From NCBI RefSeq assembly GCF_000264995.1, contig NW_006767439.1, positions 838,961 through 902,960 of the forward strand: a stretch of DNA of 64,000 nt, read 5' to 3'. The DNA is from Punctularia strigosozonata HHB-11173 SS5 (taxonomy: Eukaryota; Basidiomycota; Agaricomycetes; Corticiales; Punctulariaceae). Each line of letters starts with the position of its first letter. The stretch's first letter is position 1. Positions 1-12,489 of the stretch are shown here, piece by piece. A program made the translations under genes and the position numbers. The notes beneath the pieces were generated by a model. That model was not told where the DNA came from. It saw only the letters and a list, made by a program, of their open reading frames with translations, and did no database searches.

Positions 1-2
1 AG

Positions 3-1191
3 CCAGCTTGGTACCAGGAATCGAGAGAGGACCGTACGTGCACCGTAAAATTGACATATATTACGCTGCTGAGGTGCTCTGCTAGTGGAGTTCATCCAGC
101 TCCTCCAGGCTTATGGTAAGGATTTCGAGCTCATGTCGGAGCATGCGCGAGAACCCGCAAACAAAGTACGAGTAAACCAGAGTACAAATTTGTCCCTTTC
201 TGACCGGTGCACCAAGACTGTAGCTCAGCTTAAAGCGAAGTTTGAGGCTGGACCAGAAAGTTACGAGAAATACGTGAGGACCGGAGAGAGAAGGCGAGCA
301 AGAGCAGAAGTAGCAGAGAAGGAACGTCGATTGCGGTTGGAACAGTTGCAGAAAGACATCGCGGAGCATCAAGAACGGGTGGAGGAAGGACGATTGGAGA
401 ATGAACGATCGGGGATCCGCTCACCTACCCAGGGCAACGATTCTCAGCATTCCCAGATACCCAAGGACATTCCTCAACACTCTGCTGTTGGTGTTATGGT
501 TTCGTCCGCCGGGGAGCCCGAGTTTGACTCCCGTCTACGGTTGATAAGTCAGTCGACCTTCCCATCCGGTGCCCGGCAGTATGGACAAGTGCTCCAGTCT
601 GGCAGTGAGGGCTCCGGGGCAAGCCAGGAGGCGCCCCCCTCGTGGTTCAATGCTGCTGCCGTGCACGACCTGCAACCAATGGGTCGTGGTGCTTCCGAGG
701 CAGAAGGCAAGAATGATGCGTTCACAGGCACCCTGGATGTAGGCCTGAGATCTTATAGGCATTTCCAGCCTCAAGGTGGGGACGCCAATAAACGCAATCA
801 GTTCCTAGACAGTAATACAGCGATACCTCATGCTCAAGGCCCTTCGATGCAAGTTCTGCCTCCCCCCTTCATGCAGGGCCCATCCTCTGGCACCTATCCG
901 TATCCGGGTGTTCCACCATCGCCATTCCCCTACGGCGGTCCCGCAACGCATATGCCCCAATCGAGTATGACCATGTTCGGACCAAGCGGGCCGGGGGCTA
1001 TGATGTCCCCCTTCACAACTTTTGCAGCGCGCCCTACCATGAACCCCAGCATGTTCCGCACATTCCCATGGTATTCACCTCTTCCGCCGCATCCAAGCGA
1101 CCTTGCCCGGCAAAACACTACCATCCCGCCGAACACAGGACAACCGAAAGAAATCTCCCGACAGAGCGCGGCAGACGAGCTTTCGAAGTGA
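3..1191 (+). CDS. SANT-domain protein, 3' part (5' end outside window)
   Basis: Exons read as 3-33, 86-165 and 217-1191, with introns 34-85 and 166-216. The spliced product begins with a SANT/Myb-like helix set: a conserved Trp, then FIQLLQAYGKDFELMS, then NKTVAQLKAKFE. The YGKDF motif is typical of SANT domains of Snt1/N-CoR or REST-corepressor type chromatin proteins. A basic/acidic coiled-coil stretch follows (ERRRARAEVAEKERRLRLEQLQ), then about 270 residues of low-complexity Pro/Ser/Gly-rich sequence, probably disordered. The stop at 1189-1191 is followed 105 bp later by the convergent end of the next gene. The second intron is 51 nt without a stop, so retention would insert 17 residues into the third SANT helix. 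A role in a histone deacetylase complex is inference; only the C-terminal part is visible. Confidence 0.7.
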
Positions 1192-1296
1192 CCGTCATGA
1201 TTCCGTCCGCGCTTGGTTGATTTCACTTATCTCCGTACCAGGCTCGCGTGCATAGTAATCCTCATTCACGTTAACACGTAGATAGATATTCTGAAT

Positions 1297-4200
1297 CTAG
1301 CCGCCACTGCCGAAGACGCGGTCAATTCTGGACCTCCGATCCCAGATGATGACATTGTCCGATTTGCGCCTGAACCGAACCACGCGATGGAAAGGTATCT
1401 GTAGGAAAGCGCTTTAGTAGTTATGGGGAAGGTTATTGTAAGCGTCGGCGTACGAAGGCCTCATCTTCAATATCCCGCTTCCAGCCTATCAGAGCTACCT
1501 CCTGATAACCGAGAAAACGGTCTTCATATCCCACCACGTAATCTCCAGCATTGACCATAGGGTCCCACATCAGGCGGTTATAGACGTCTGCGCTCGTGCG
1601 CAACTTGGCCTTGTTGCCTTCTGATGGATGTGTGCGTAGATCTCCCGTCCCGGAACCTACTTGATCCTTCGCGTGAACCTTGGTCTTCGAAGGCTTTGTT
1701 CCCCGAAGGAAGAAATCGTCTTCATGAGGTCCCGGGGCTATGGGCTCGCGTACGTTCCCCAATGGAGAGGCGACGTCTGCGTTTGTAACCGTATCACTAT
1801 CATCGTCCTCCTCTGTGTCGGCGAGTGATAGTTCGCTGACAAGCACAAGGTCCTCCGAATGTCTTGCCCGCTCTACCACGCTGACAGAAACGAATGCCTC
1901 CTCTGGATTGTAATAGCTGCTTTGTGTGACCATGTCCTCGAACTCCTGCAGACGGACTATGGATAGGAAAGAGGACGAAGTCGCTGTCCCCACGTAATAG
2001 AACAGTCGCAGGCTGCTCTGATTCTGTCCACGATCGTCGCGTTCGCTCTTATGCATGAAGGGCTTTGGCCAAAGACGCGTAGTATTACCGCTCGCATGTA
2101 GAGAAAGGAGTAGCTAGTAAGTGTTCCGTCAATTTATGCCTACGGATTGTGAAGGGAGACACACCCTGACAAGCCTAGATTCGACGAAACCTACGAGCGC
2201 CTGGATGCGACGCATACCAGCACCCCAGAAGCTTAGCTCAAGCTGAACGTAACTGCGATACTGGCACAAGAAATCTTGAACAGCGTCATCCGAGGTTCCG
2301 CAGATTTGAGACCAAGATACACCCTGCGCTAGCATTGTGCGAGCACGTACGAACTCTTGCTGAACAACGCGGACCGTCGGTACCGAGGCCGAGGTCGCGA
2401 CATTGATCACTGGACGTTGGCTAGAGAGGATTGCCATGGGTTCCCTGGCAGTGCGTTTGTACACGGTCATCTCCGGACCTTCATGCGGTATTGCCACATC
2501 GTTGTCTTCCCAACTCCACTCGGCATATTCGTCGAAGAAGGTTTTGAGCAGTGCATACCCTGATTTGCATCTCGCGTTATCAGGGTCATGTGTCACGATA
2601 CGAGCAAGCAAAATGATGAGGTGGGTGCCACTTAGATAACCTGAGCGTCCCGGAGATATACCTCGACAATCGCAGAAGATTTTCAGTGCCCGAAGTGCGA
2701 GTCTGAACCCGGGCCAACTTGGCGCAGGTATTCGACGGCGGAGGTAGATATTCTCACGATGAGCGTTCAGAGTTCGCAGAGTCGCCGGTGGCAAAGAAAA
2801 TACGCTGTCCGAAGCTGGGACATCCCCAAGTCCGTGCCATCTGGAGACAGCCATGGTGCACAAAAGCGTTATGACTTGCATGGACTTGTTGAGGGCAGAC
2901 GACGAACCTTCCTAGAACCCGCGCCGCTGGCGCGTACTGGAGGTCGACCGAGACGTTCCTTGTCTCGAGTTTCATCATCTGCACGGCAGCATCTCGAACA
3001 TGCCTCTTCAGCGCAATCATTTCGTCTGCGGAGCAGATCGTGTTCCATTCCCGGATGCGGGCTTTCGATAACTCAAAGAACGTGTTCAAGGCCAGATTGC
3101 CTACCGCTAGGATGTCGATATCGCTATATGCGGTGTCCACATCAAGGGCTCGAGATCCGACCACTTCGGTGACAATTTGCACTCCTGAAGGCAATGGAAG
3201 AGATGGAATGTTCAAAGAAGCGAGGGATGGGAAACGACTTGATGAGTTGGAGCCAGCCAGAACACGCTGTAGAAGGAGCGCAGCCACCGTTCTGGCGCCA
3301 TCCTGTGCCTCTGATGGATATCCTCCACGATTCTTCACAAAAGCGTCTAACTCCACGTCGTCGGGCGTCAAGGGCAGCTGATCCGAGATGTTCGGCGACG
3401 GATAGGATGCAGAATGATGAGGCTCCGTGTTCGTGCCCTCCTGAGGTGCGATACTAGCCGCTGGAGCCGGCGGAAACTCCTCCCAGGCCAGGTCTGCCAT
3501 GAGCGGCCAATGGTCGCTTGCCGGCTCTTCGCTGCTCTCATTGAGGACATGTAGGTCATGTACCTTGAGCCTGCTGCCCTTCCTGATACATATCCGATCA
3601 TATCGAAAAGCTTGCTGATCCGACCTCGTCGTCTCTGAAGCCAGTCCATTCCTCGCTGGTTCGTACGTCATCCCTGAGTCCGTTCCGCGGGAAGATGTAG
3701 AGCTCGCGATGGTCCAGGCATCCACGAAATGGTCTTCCATGGTCTTGGGTAGCCCTTCCCCCTTCAGGTTCATGTCTCCTGCGATGACGCAGTCGTCAGA
3801 GGGGTGGGAAGCCCGAAGGTAGGAAACAAGCGCCGACGCCTCGCGCTCGCGTGACTGGACCTGGGATGGTTCGCTCCCGGCGGTGAAATGAACCACAGCG
3901 AGGATGAGGTGCCGTTGAGTCTGCGCGATTGCTTCTCGTTGTGCGTTCAGGTTGAGCGTCAGTACAGCAGCGTTCTTGTGCCTGTTAGCCCCCAGAGAGA
4001 TCTGCTTCCATGCGAATGGAACCCTCCCTGAAGAGAGAACGACGATGTTCCTGGCGTTGGGCATGACACTGGTCGGGGAGTGGGTACAAAAGGTGTATTG
4101 CTCTTTGATAATAAGAGATCCCAGGAGACGCGGGAGCAAGTCGGTTGGTACCTCTTGAAGACACAACACATCGTTGAATGAAAGTGATACGATGGCTCGT

Positions 4201-5050
4201 TCAAGGAGAGAAAAGCGTTCTGTGGCTGGATGATGTGGGTCATGAAGGACGTTGTAGGTTGCCAATCTCAGGCGTTGTAGGTCGCCAGCTGTCGAGGATG
4301 TCTTGGTGTTCTCTAAAGTAGATCCCCAGTCTCCGTTAGGCGTGCAGGTGAACGTGAGGGGGGATTCAGGGGCAATCGAAACCGAAGAGGCTTGAGCCCC
4401 ATACAGCGGTATTTGATCGTAAACCTTCATCTTCCCCTCGCCCTGATGGTCCTTCTTGAGGATGAAAATAGTAGTCACATCCCAAGAAATTGATCCGCCT
4501 GAGTTTACCAGCAGAGCTTGCCCTTGTTCTCGAAGGAAGTTGATAGGAGCTCGTTGAGGCCCTTCATCCTTCCGCTGATGGTCGGTGTGTCGTTGCTTCT
4601 GGGCCTGACCGAGGCTGAGGTGGGGCACAAACGCGCGACCCTTGTAGCCGGCTACGGTGCTGAGCTTGTTCCAGAGATTTTGTATATGGCGGGCTGTATC
4701 ACTGGACGGGGCTAAGTAAACGGTGTCATACTCCTTCTGAGAAAATGCTTCGACGTGATCGAGTGATAGGTGAAATGGCGTGGCGGAAGAGACTTCGCGA
4801 AGCATATGCGCGGCTACTGGTAGGGCTGAGGGATCTACGAAGGGGAAGAGCATAGTGATGTGGGACGTCCACCGCGGAAAGCTCTGATTTATACAGACAT
4901 AAGCATGCATATAGTAGTCAGAATAGAAGAGCTTACTTTATCGTTGCATGAGCGCAGAAGATTGACGGTCCTCTGAACCGATTCAGGTGGTAGAACGACG
5001 ACCGCTGTATGGAAGCAGTCAAGCTTGGGGAACGTCATGTTTGCCGACAT
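1297..5050 (-). CDS. Four-domain RNA end-processing/repair protein (2H + EEP + poly(A)-polymerase-like + MJ1316)
   Basis: Five exons: 4937-5050, 2908-4883, 2165-2840, 1454-2113, 1297-1398 (sum 3528 nt, 1175 residues). Order: a 2H phosphoesterase (LigT/2'-5' RNA ligase-like) with HITM near residue 46 and HLSL near 126; an endonuclease/exonuclease/phosphatase domain (about 244-505) with Asn249, Glu282, His370, GDMN at 407-410, Asp467 and SDHW ending in the catalytic His496; a nucleotidyltransferase with GS at 614-615, SDIDIL (Asp626, Asp628) and a third Asp at 685, followed by a poly(A)-polymerase central domain; and a C-terminal MJ1316 (DUF504) domain, about 1092-1175, ending in an IPFHRVVRFRR...WDRRSRID stretch. 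All catalytic residues I can identify are present. The MJ1316 family is thought to recognise 2',3'-cyclic phosphate RNA ends, so the protein could open, trim and re-extend damaged RNA; that role is inference. An upstream start at 5152 is possible, but the chosen Met lies just before the 2H domain. Divergent from the NDUFAF2-like gene. Confidence 0.88.
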
Positions 5051-5531
5051 GGACGAGAACACTCTTGACTGGAGAAAAAATACGACTACTTTCGAGCCTT
5101 CGCTGGCGCGAGCTTTCTTGTTTATGAATTCCGCTCTTCGAATACTAGTCATCCAGACGTTGACACGGGGGCAATGCGCCGGAACCGCTATGCGACGTCA
5201 AGGGTGAGTCGAAAGGCCCTTGACTCGCATCAACACGTCGCATGTCGCCATACGTGGGCAGCGGCCAGCAATGGGTCTCGATATGAGATATGTAAATGGC
5301 GGCATCTGACAGTGATATGAGTATCGAGTCCAGTGGGAAGCAGCCCCGGACTTTGCAGTCGCCCAAGGAGAGGCTGCGGTCAAGGCTGTGCTACAACGTA
5401 CAGCCACAATCAATAGGCGCCGTGACGACCTCAGTGACCTCCAGTCCCAAGTTTCTTGGCTTCAGCTATGACCGCCATTCGGACAAGGGTTTTCTCCTAA
5501 ACCAGCTTAGACATTTTAGAATTCAACAGTC
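5051..5531. promoter_or_regulatory. Divergent intergenic region
   Basis: About 480 bp between the start of the minus-strand RNA-repair gene and the plus-strand NDUFAF2-like gene. It should hold both promoters. I see no TATA box in a convincing position and no other gene. Confidence 0.4.
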
Positions 5532-6589
5532 ATGTCCGGCATTGTTCGACGTTTATGGCAGCGCATAATGGCGCCTGTATGTCTGTGTTCTACGCATCGT
5601 GCCGTCGCTCCTCGATGATGGCTTACCGTCTTAATCCTGGTGCTCACAGAACATGGTAGGAAGGGATCTGCAAGGTCAGCTGCTCAGTGTGTTCTCATGT
5701 TCGCGAGTAGGCTCCTCACGTGTATGCACAGGAAACCGGTTCTTTGAGTACCCTAATCCCCTAGGTGCGGAAGGCTGTCCGCGGTGGTGGGACGACGCCA
5801 CCCATCTTGGTCCTCGCTGACAGAGTGGTATCAGCTCCAGAACGGCCGAAGAGGATGGTGAAATACAAGGACTCGGGTTCCATGCTCAATTGGAATACAT
5901 TACCTGGTGCGTGCCCATTTTCTCCGCCCTCTGGCTACGCACATCTGGCGTGGTCCGCTCGACACGGAGCATGGGTCATTATGTACCCCGTCAATAATCT
6001 CCACTGGCGGGACTAAACGGAATAGACGTTTATCTTCCCTTTGTTGTAGTGCAATGGCAGATGTGGATGACACACACGCGACGGAACCCTCCCACCATAG
6101 AGGTGAGTGCTGTTGTCATCGCCCCACAGGCTATCTCCTCCTGACGTACGACCGCTGCCGTGCACGTTATACTTCGTATTTCTCACATCATTCTTCCTTC
6201 GCTTCCATACTTCCCAACTTCCGTCAGGCGCGGACAGCACCGGACTCACTCCTTGCATCCATCATGTTTCATCTGTCAATTAACTGACACGCGCCACGCA
6301 GGAACTGCAAGCTGACCTCGTGCGACGCGAGCGCGTCGCTCGTAACGTAGCTTTGCTAGAGCAGTCGCGCAGAGAGGAAGCCTCGCGTCTCGCGCAATCC
6401 TCGGATCTCCAGTTGTCTGTCGAGGCGCCTAAATCGCAACAAACACCGCCGACCCGAAACCAAATCCCGGACGAAGTCAACGTGAAAGAGGCCGCGGCAC
6501 CCAGCCCAAATCCTTGGAAAGCCATGGTGCCAGGGAGCGACCAGCCGCAACCGTGGTCTCCCCGGGCTGTGAACCGTGGAGGAAGTTAG
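5532..6589 (+). CDS. NDUFAF2: NDUFAF2/mimitin-like complex I assembly factor (NDUFA12-domain protein)
   Basis: Six exons: 5532-5576, 5650-5674, 5732-5764, 5841-5906, 6050-6102, 6302-6589 (510 nt, 169 residues). The N-terminus MSGIVRRLWQRI is typical of the family. It continues with GRDLQGNRFFEYPNP, ERPKRMVKYKD, LPVQWQMWMTHTRRNPPT and ELQADLVRRERVARNVALLE, the standard order of NDUFA12/NDUFAF2 motifs. Short exons of 25 and 33 nt explain why no long ORF is visible. The C-terminal half is charged coiled coil followed by a Pro-rich tail with NPWKAMVPGS. Family members act in the mitochondrial matrix as late assembly factors of respiratory complex I. The long tail argues for the assembly factor rather than the structural subunit NDUFA12. 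Confidence 0.85.
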
Positions 6590-8710
6590 TTCCTTGTCTT
6601 TTCCTGCCTCTGATGGTGGCAACTGGATCATCCGTGCCGTCTGAGGGATGCGTGGAAGGGTTAGAATTGTAGATATATTAGAAGGAACTCCTGTCATTTG
6701 AATGAGAAGTGGGTAATGCCAGACCTATTTTGGTGGGATGCTGTTGTTCTCTAATGCTCATTGACTGATGAATCGTGCGCTCTTGATCCGCAGCTATGGA
6801 TCCAGGTTTACATCTAGGTTGATCCCAGCGGATACCAGCGGAATACGATAGCGTCGACTTCTTGCCTGCCTTCAGCGATGCGAACGTTCAGATTCAGATT
6901 TATCGTTACTGGCAGGGTTCCAGATCATATCATGCGGTCTTTGTTCCAATCCTGCTACGTTCATTTCGAGAGTCATTGCCTAACCTGGGATTGAATGCCG
7001 TGTTTTCCGAGTGCATTGTAGGTTTCATATCATGTGCCATATCCGACTTCACGAATCTTTGATTCCGGGCTGGTTATGCATAGAGAAGCCTTTCCGGGGC
7101 GCCTTATGGCATCGCTAGCTCCAAGCCCGATGCAGACGGTAACGCCGACTTCCACTGTGATATAGCGTCACCTGAGACTTCGCCTCCACGACCACGTCAC
7201 CCGAGGCTTCCCGACCAAGAGTTCAAGAATAGACTATCACTCCACAAGATTGGTATGATTGGACGACAAACGCTCAGGTGATGTGCTTGCTATGTAGATC
7301 TAACAGCACCTCGTCAGGAGAATGCTCGCCCTCAGACTCACTTCTTCTCGTCTTGAAGCTGCTCCAAAGCTGTTTTTGCGCAGCAGAGATAATTCATCGT
7401 ACTGCCTTCTGCGCATGACCGACCTTTGAGTAGTACGAGCATTTCCCTAATCCACGCTTTATATACCCTGACCTATGTAAGGTTCGCATAGCAGGTGATT
7501 ACATCTCTGCCCAGATATCTCAGCACTCTGTACGGAAGAAGAGTTTCCGAAGAACATCCAGATTATCTTTGTGTAGTCCAATCTTATTGCTGTATCATGG
7601 ACACTTGGTACTCGACAACTACTGGACTGGGTTTCGATGATCCGAGGGAATGATCATGGACGCTCCGAGAAGATGATAAGATACAACTGCCACAGGATAG
7701 CCGGGACCAGCGGCGTTATACGATTGCCTCCAGCGCATAACTGAAACGCGACCATCATAAAGGCAAGTTTGGACCTTGCTGAACTGCTTGAGGACAGTGT
7801 TCAGCGTGCTATCGCAACGGGCATCCCAAAGGTATCGCATACCTCAGATCCGTCCGAAGGTCCTGGGCGTGTGTGCCTCGATCATAACAGGCCAGCCCCG
7901 CGGATCCTTCAGCGCCAATAACAACGGAAGGTCTGATAGTGTTGGTCGCCTGGCAATAACTTCATGTGTGCGGATATGTTTTCGAGAGAAATTTGTCAGT
8001 GAAAATGATCGGTGGTGTACGCGAATGTGCTTAGGCGCACTGACTGTGACCGTTGATTATGCTGGCACTACCAGTGCATCTTCAGTTGATAGACGCGATT
8101 GAGTGCGTACTATAACTGCTGGATGGCAATCGTTAACTATCACTGTCGAGGCAACACCTCGGTTCGACAGGGCAAATATAGCCACCATGTTATGTAGTTC
8201 CCACGGTTGCTTCCAGTTGAGAACCCTCCACGACAAGCTTGCCCAGCCTCGTTGAATGAAGCAATGGCTATGGGTCTTCTGATGGAGAAACTTCTTCTGC
8301 GCGCCTTTCGTGCGCAGACACGCAAATGATCCCCTACTCACTACCTCGTTTGGGGACATACTATTTTACGCAGACCTGGAAGTTGTACGAGACGCGCAAC
8401 TCCATCGGCGGATGATCCGATCGGTGAGATCTCAGGATCCATGTGTGCGAGGCACCGCGTCCTCCTCACACACCGAGGGCCCAAAGGAGCTTGCTGCAAA
8501 CTCAGGCATCCGCATAGAGCAGGAGGGCTATTTTCCGTTCGGCCTGCCCGGAGGTCACGGGAGCCTCGGCTTGTGCCATAGCAGATATTCATAAACGGAA
8601 GAAGGCGACGCTCATGGGCGGTGCTATACACGGTCTTGGCTATCGGTGCATCTCTTGTATGATCTAAACCCCTCACGCCCTCGCCGTCAGTCTCCTCGTT
8701 ATCCCGCGAC
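6590..8710. other. Intergenic region with no firm gene
   Basis: Over 2 kb without a gene I can assign. The only protein-like stretch is plus-strand, about 7083-7250, joined by a plausible intron (GTATGA..CAG) to about 7318-7430; it is described under findings. The short ORFs at 7619-8100 show no recognisable motif. Confidence 0.5.
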
Positions 8711-11700
8711 ATGGCATTATCGCATCGCAGATCCTCGCAACTCGTCCACATCCTCGTGGTCCGCCTGCTGAAGAGCGTGACGATAGCTTCGAGGGCAATC
8801 CGCCTCGCTCTGAATCTTATCCTCAAGTTCTACGCACGTGTCCGCTATCTCTTGCGCTACACGACGTTCAAACAACTGCCCCACATTGGCAGCCACGCCT
8901 CCGGGACGCACGCAGATGATGTCAGCATTGCCAGGACGCGATATATACATCCCGCTGGCGAAAGAGTTCGGCATACCGTGGTTGTATGCGCGAGCAATGT
9001 TCCATCTCACCTGAATACGGAGTCGTTCTGGAACCAAGACGAGCCCCAAGGTTTCCAATGGTCCGAGCCGCTTACGCATATTCCGTTGGGGGTTGGCACG
9101 CATGGGCGGCCTATGACAAACACTCCTGCGCGTTCGGGTGCTTGGCATTCGACTCCAGAAATCACCCTTGCATCCGGATCGCAAACCCTACATCCTGGAG
9201 ATAATCTAGTCCCTCATCTTCATAACGATCCTCCTAAGGACTTGACCGGATGGCTCCACCCTCCCACCGCTGCCAAAGCTCTGAACGCAACGCGCGAGTT
9301 GGCAAATATTCCCGCCGATCCACCGATTCCAGCTGTCTCTATCACAGGAGCAAACGACGATGACGACGTCCATCCTTACGATTTGGATTTGGGATCCGGC
9401 TCTAGGAACCGACGCTTCTCCAGCGTTCGGTCGAACCCTTCAGTGGAATTCCTTCAGGTTGGAGAGACTGATGTCGAACATAACGATCTCGATGCGCATG
9501 CATCATCAGGCACACATACCTCGGAGGCTGGCCACGTGCAAGCGCCTGAAGCTGCATTCCTCACACGCGGCCGAAGTCTCTCCCGTAGCTTCGTTCATGG
9601 CACGACGGAAGATCCTGCATTAAGTGGATCAGCGGGATGGCTAGGCCTACCGATACGGCGTACTGCGTCGCCTGCCTCATCCTTCCGGAGCGCGACCAGT
9701 TTTGGAGGGACATCGCTTGCAGGCCAGACATCAATTCAATCGGTGCATGAACATGTACGTTCTGTGCGTTTCGATACCCTACAAAGCGGTATCCGCGTGT
9801 TAAAACTGTTATTTTCAGGTTGACATTCCAAGTTCCTCGTCACCTGTGCCCATGGAAGAATCGCCCTGCCACGCTTGCTCCACAGACTGCGACGAACTCA
9901 GACGTCATGGTATACGACCCATCACAACGGAGTATATACGCAGATACGAGCGAAATGTATGCATGTGAGTTTGCTTGTCGCATACATCTTATGGTTTTCT
10001 GTTTCGAGTGCATAAGTACTAGAGCTTCTTGATCGTCCTTGCGTTTCTCTCCAGCCATATATGTTACTTGTGCTGAATCAACTTGCCTTTAGCCCAACAG
10101 AGACGACAATAGAACACATCAAGCCAGTGACTACATTATTCGAGAGGTAAGCTCCTCTCTGGTTTCTCCATCCCTGTTTCATGGTTTTTGCAGAGGAACG
10201 TTGCCGAGAGGATGGGCCGCAGTCGCGCATCCAGAAGGATGCACGTACTTCTGGAATCCTCACGAAGTAAGTACCAGCTATCTCACGCCGCTAATAGATC
10301 GAGACATGATAACAACGTTCATGGTAGCGTATTTTGACAGACGCATGGATGTATGATGATCGCGTAAGCGATATCATCGAAGCAAATGCGAAACGCATCT
10401 CGGCAGCCAAGGAATTGCACAAATGCAAGATGCCAAAGAACATAGAGTTGGTTCTAGAACTGGATGAATACCAAGGCACATCCGAGGTATGGTATTATTA
10501 CGTTGATCACGATGTAAGCCAACTGCTATTTCACCATTATCAACTCGCCTGCTGAAGAGCTCACCAGACCAGATGCCTGTTTTGGCTGAATACCTACTAC
10601 ACTGGAGGGATGCTTGTTGAAATAAACGGCGTTCGGAATATCTCGCACATCAGTGAGTATCCTCCTTCGCTATCAAACTCGATTTTTGTTGACGAAAAAC
10701 GCCCCAGAGCACGAACTTGAAGCCCACTACTGGTAACGTACGATAAGATGATGACGCGCAGCTCCTGAATATGAGTAGGACACACTGGGAGTACTTCCCG
10801 CTGAAACGCGACGTCGAACAGGGACTCGTCCATGAGGTTGTTGCTCTGCTGTCATATGCTGGCATGGGTACGTACTATAACGATAAGTCACAGAGGTCGC
10901 GAGTAAACCACAGATGTACAGATGTCATGACATCCAAAGATTCGACGATTCCTTACAACTCGGATCAGCTTGGTGAAATGGTCGGTTTCGTCAAAAACAT
11001 AAAAAGTACTGTATGAATCGAATTGCCAAAATCTCCACAGTTGTTGATTTGATTTTCCTTCTTCCAGCTATCGGTGGAGTAGGAGGTTTCGGGCCTTGTT
11101 ACCTTGGTCAGTAAACTTTATTCTCGTGAGTAGCGATATAACATGACTGTACAGGACGCATTATGAGCATATTTGGTAATTCATGGCTACACAATCGTCG
11201 TCGACGCTGCATTCACGTTTGATCTCTGAACACAGCCCACCAACGATTCCTCAACTTTCACGGAGAAGCCGGCGCGCGATTAAGCAGCATGCAAAGTGTG
11301 CATGGAGGCAACGGTGGTCCCACATGGCTCATTACATTCCTTTCGCCCGCATTGTTTTGTGCACCCGATGTTCATTTGCGACATTTAGAGAGGATCTATG
11401 TAGACCAGGTCATTAGCGAACACCCTTGGAAAAGGTTCATAACGAGCCTCGAAGACGAATGGCAAGGGCTGATAACCATAGTAAGTACCGTGCGAGACTT
11501 CTCATCACCAATGTCGGTACTTATGTCTGAGATAGGCGACAATTCTGTTGACTGCAAATGCAAGAGTCTTCACTATCCCGTTCATGATTCTCTGGAGTGA
11601 TATGGGAGTTACAGGTTGCCTTCCTAGCAATTCCGAGCGTCGACCAGCCTTTCGGACCAAACACGAGCACCTTCGACAAGAGCCCTTGTCAGATTTCCAG

Positions 11701-12489
11701 CTATGTTTCTGTGGTGATGTCGATAGGATCAATTGTTATGAGCCTTCTACAGGTCAACCTCCACATGCGATAAATGGAAATGATGTATCTGATCCTTTAT
11801 GTCAAGGTTCGGCAGCATCGGAACAAGTTCAGGCATACTGCTGCCGATGCGGTGGGTCTTCGCGCAACCTGCTGCTCGTGGGACATCATGTGAACATAAC
11901 GAAAAGGCTCGGTACTTGACTTCCAAGACGCACCCTAAGTATGGATTGGAAACGTGTGTTCGGTCCATTTACATACTTCAGCAGACACTGAGTGTGTCGG
12001 GATACAGCCTCGCGATGTGGGCCCCGATCATTCTATGCCGCACACCCCTCACTGATTACAGTTGGAACGGATAGCCTGTACGCTCTGCCGTATGCCTTGT
12101 GAGTTTCACATGGATCGATCTCAAACATCACGAACCGCTGAGAACGTGTGTTAGGCTCATGTGGAGCACGTTGGCTTTCGTCGTGGCGGTCGGATTGCTG
12201 TGTTTCCAGAATACGTCCACAGTCGTGCGTGCGACAGTCGGCGGATCCGTTGCCGTAGTAGGCGCTCTAACATGCTGGTGAGCTGGTCGAAGCCGTAGTT
12301 CTGGTGAAATGTTCTGATGTTGGGGCTAGGTGCATCTACACAGCATGGGAAATCAACGAATGGTCGTGGTGGACAAGAATCACGGAGTTGGTAATGGAGC
12401 AATCGAAAAAACTCGGATGGAGGAGCGCTTGCGCTCTAATTACGGGACGCCAGGTCGTTAGACCGAATGGGAGTCCTGACCATGTATGA
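8711..12489 (+). CDS. WW-like domain membrane protein, copy 1 of tandem pair
   Basis: Exon 1 starts at 8711 with an N-terminal amphipathic/hydrophobic segment (LVHILVVRLLKSV) and runs to about 9750 as a Ser/Pro/His-rich disordered region. It then splices (CAT|GTACGT..TTTCAG|GTT) into VDIPSSSSPVPMEE and ELRRHGIRPITTEYIRRYER. A degenerate WW domain follows near 10190-10262 (LPRGW then EGCTYFWNP). After it come TDAWMYDD, a WYYYVDHD segment, RTHWEYFP and, toward the C-terminus, hydrophobic stretches including WLITFLSPALFCAPDVHL, VAFLAIPSVDQ and LMWSTLAFVVAVGLLCFQ. The last exon continues after GCTCTAACATGCTG|GTGAGC as CIYTAWEINEW and stops at 12489. Every block has a counterpart in the same order in the gene at 13148-16635. 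Function unknown; membrane location is inferred from the hydrophobic segments. Internal exon borders are approximate. Confidence 0.7.

Noticed and set aside
8341-8826. 161-codon minus-strand frame
   Set aside because: Overlaps the start of the WW-like gene antisense and shows no motif.
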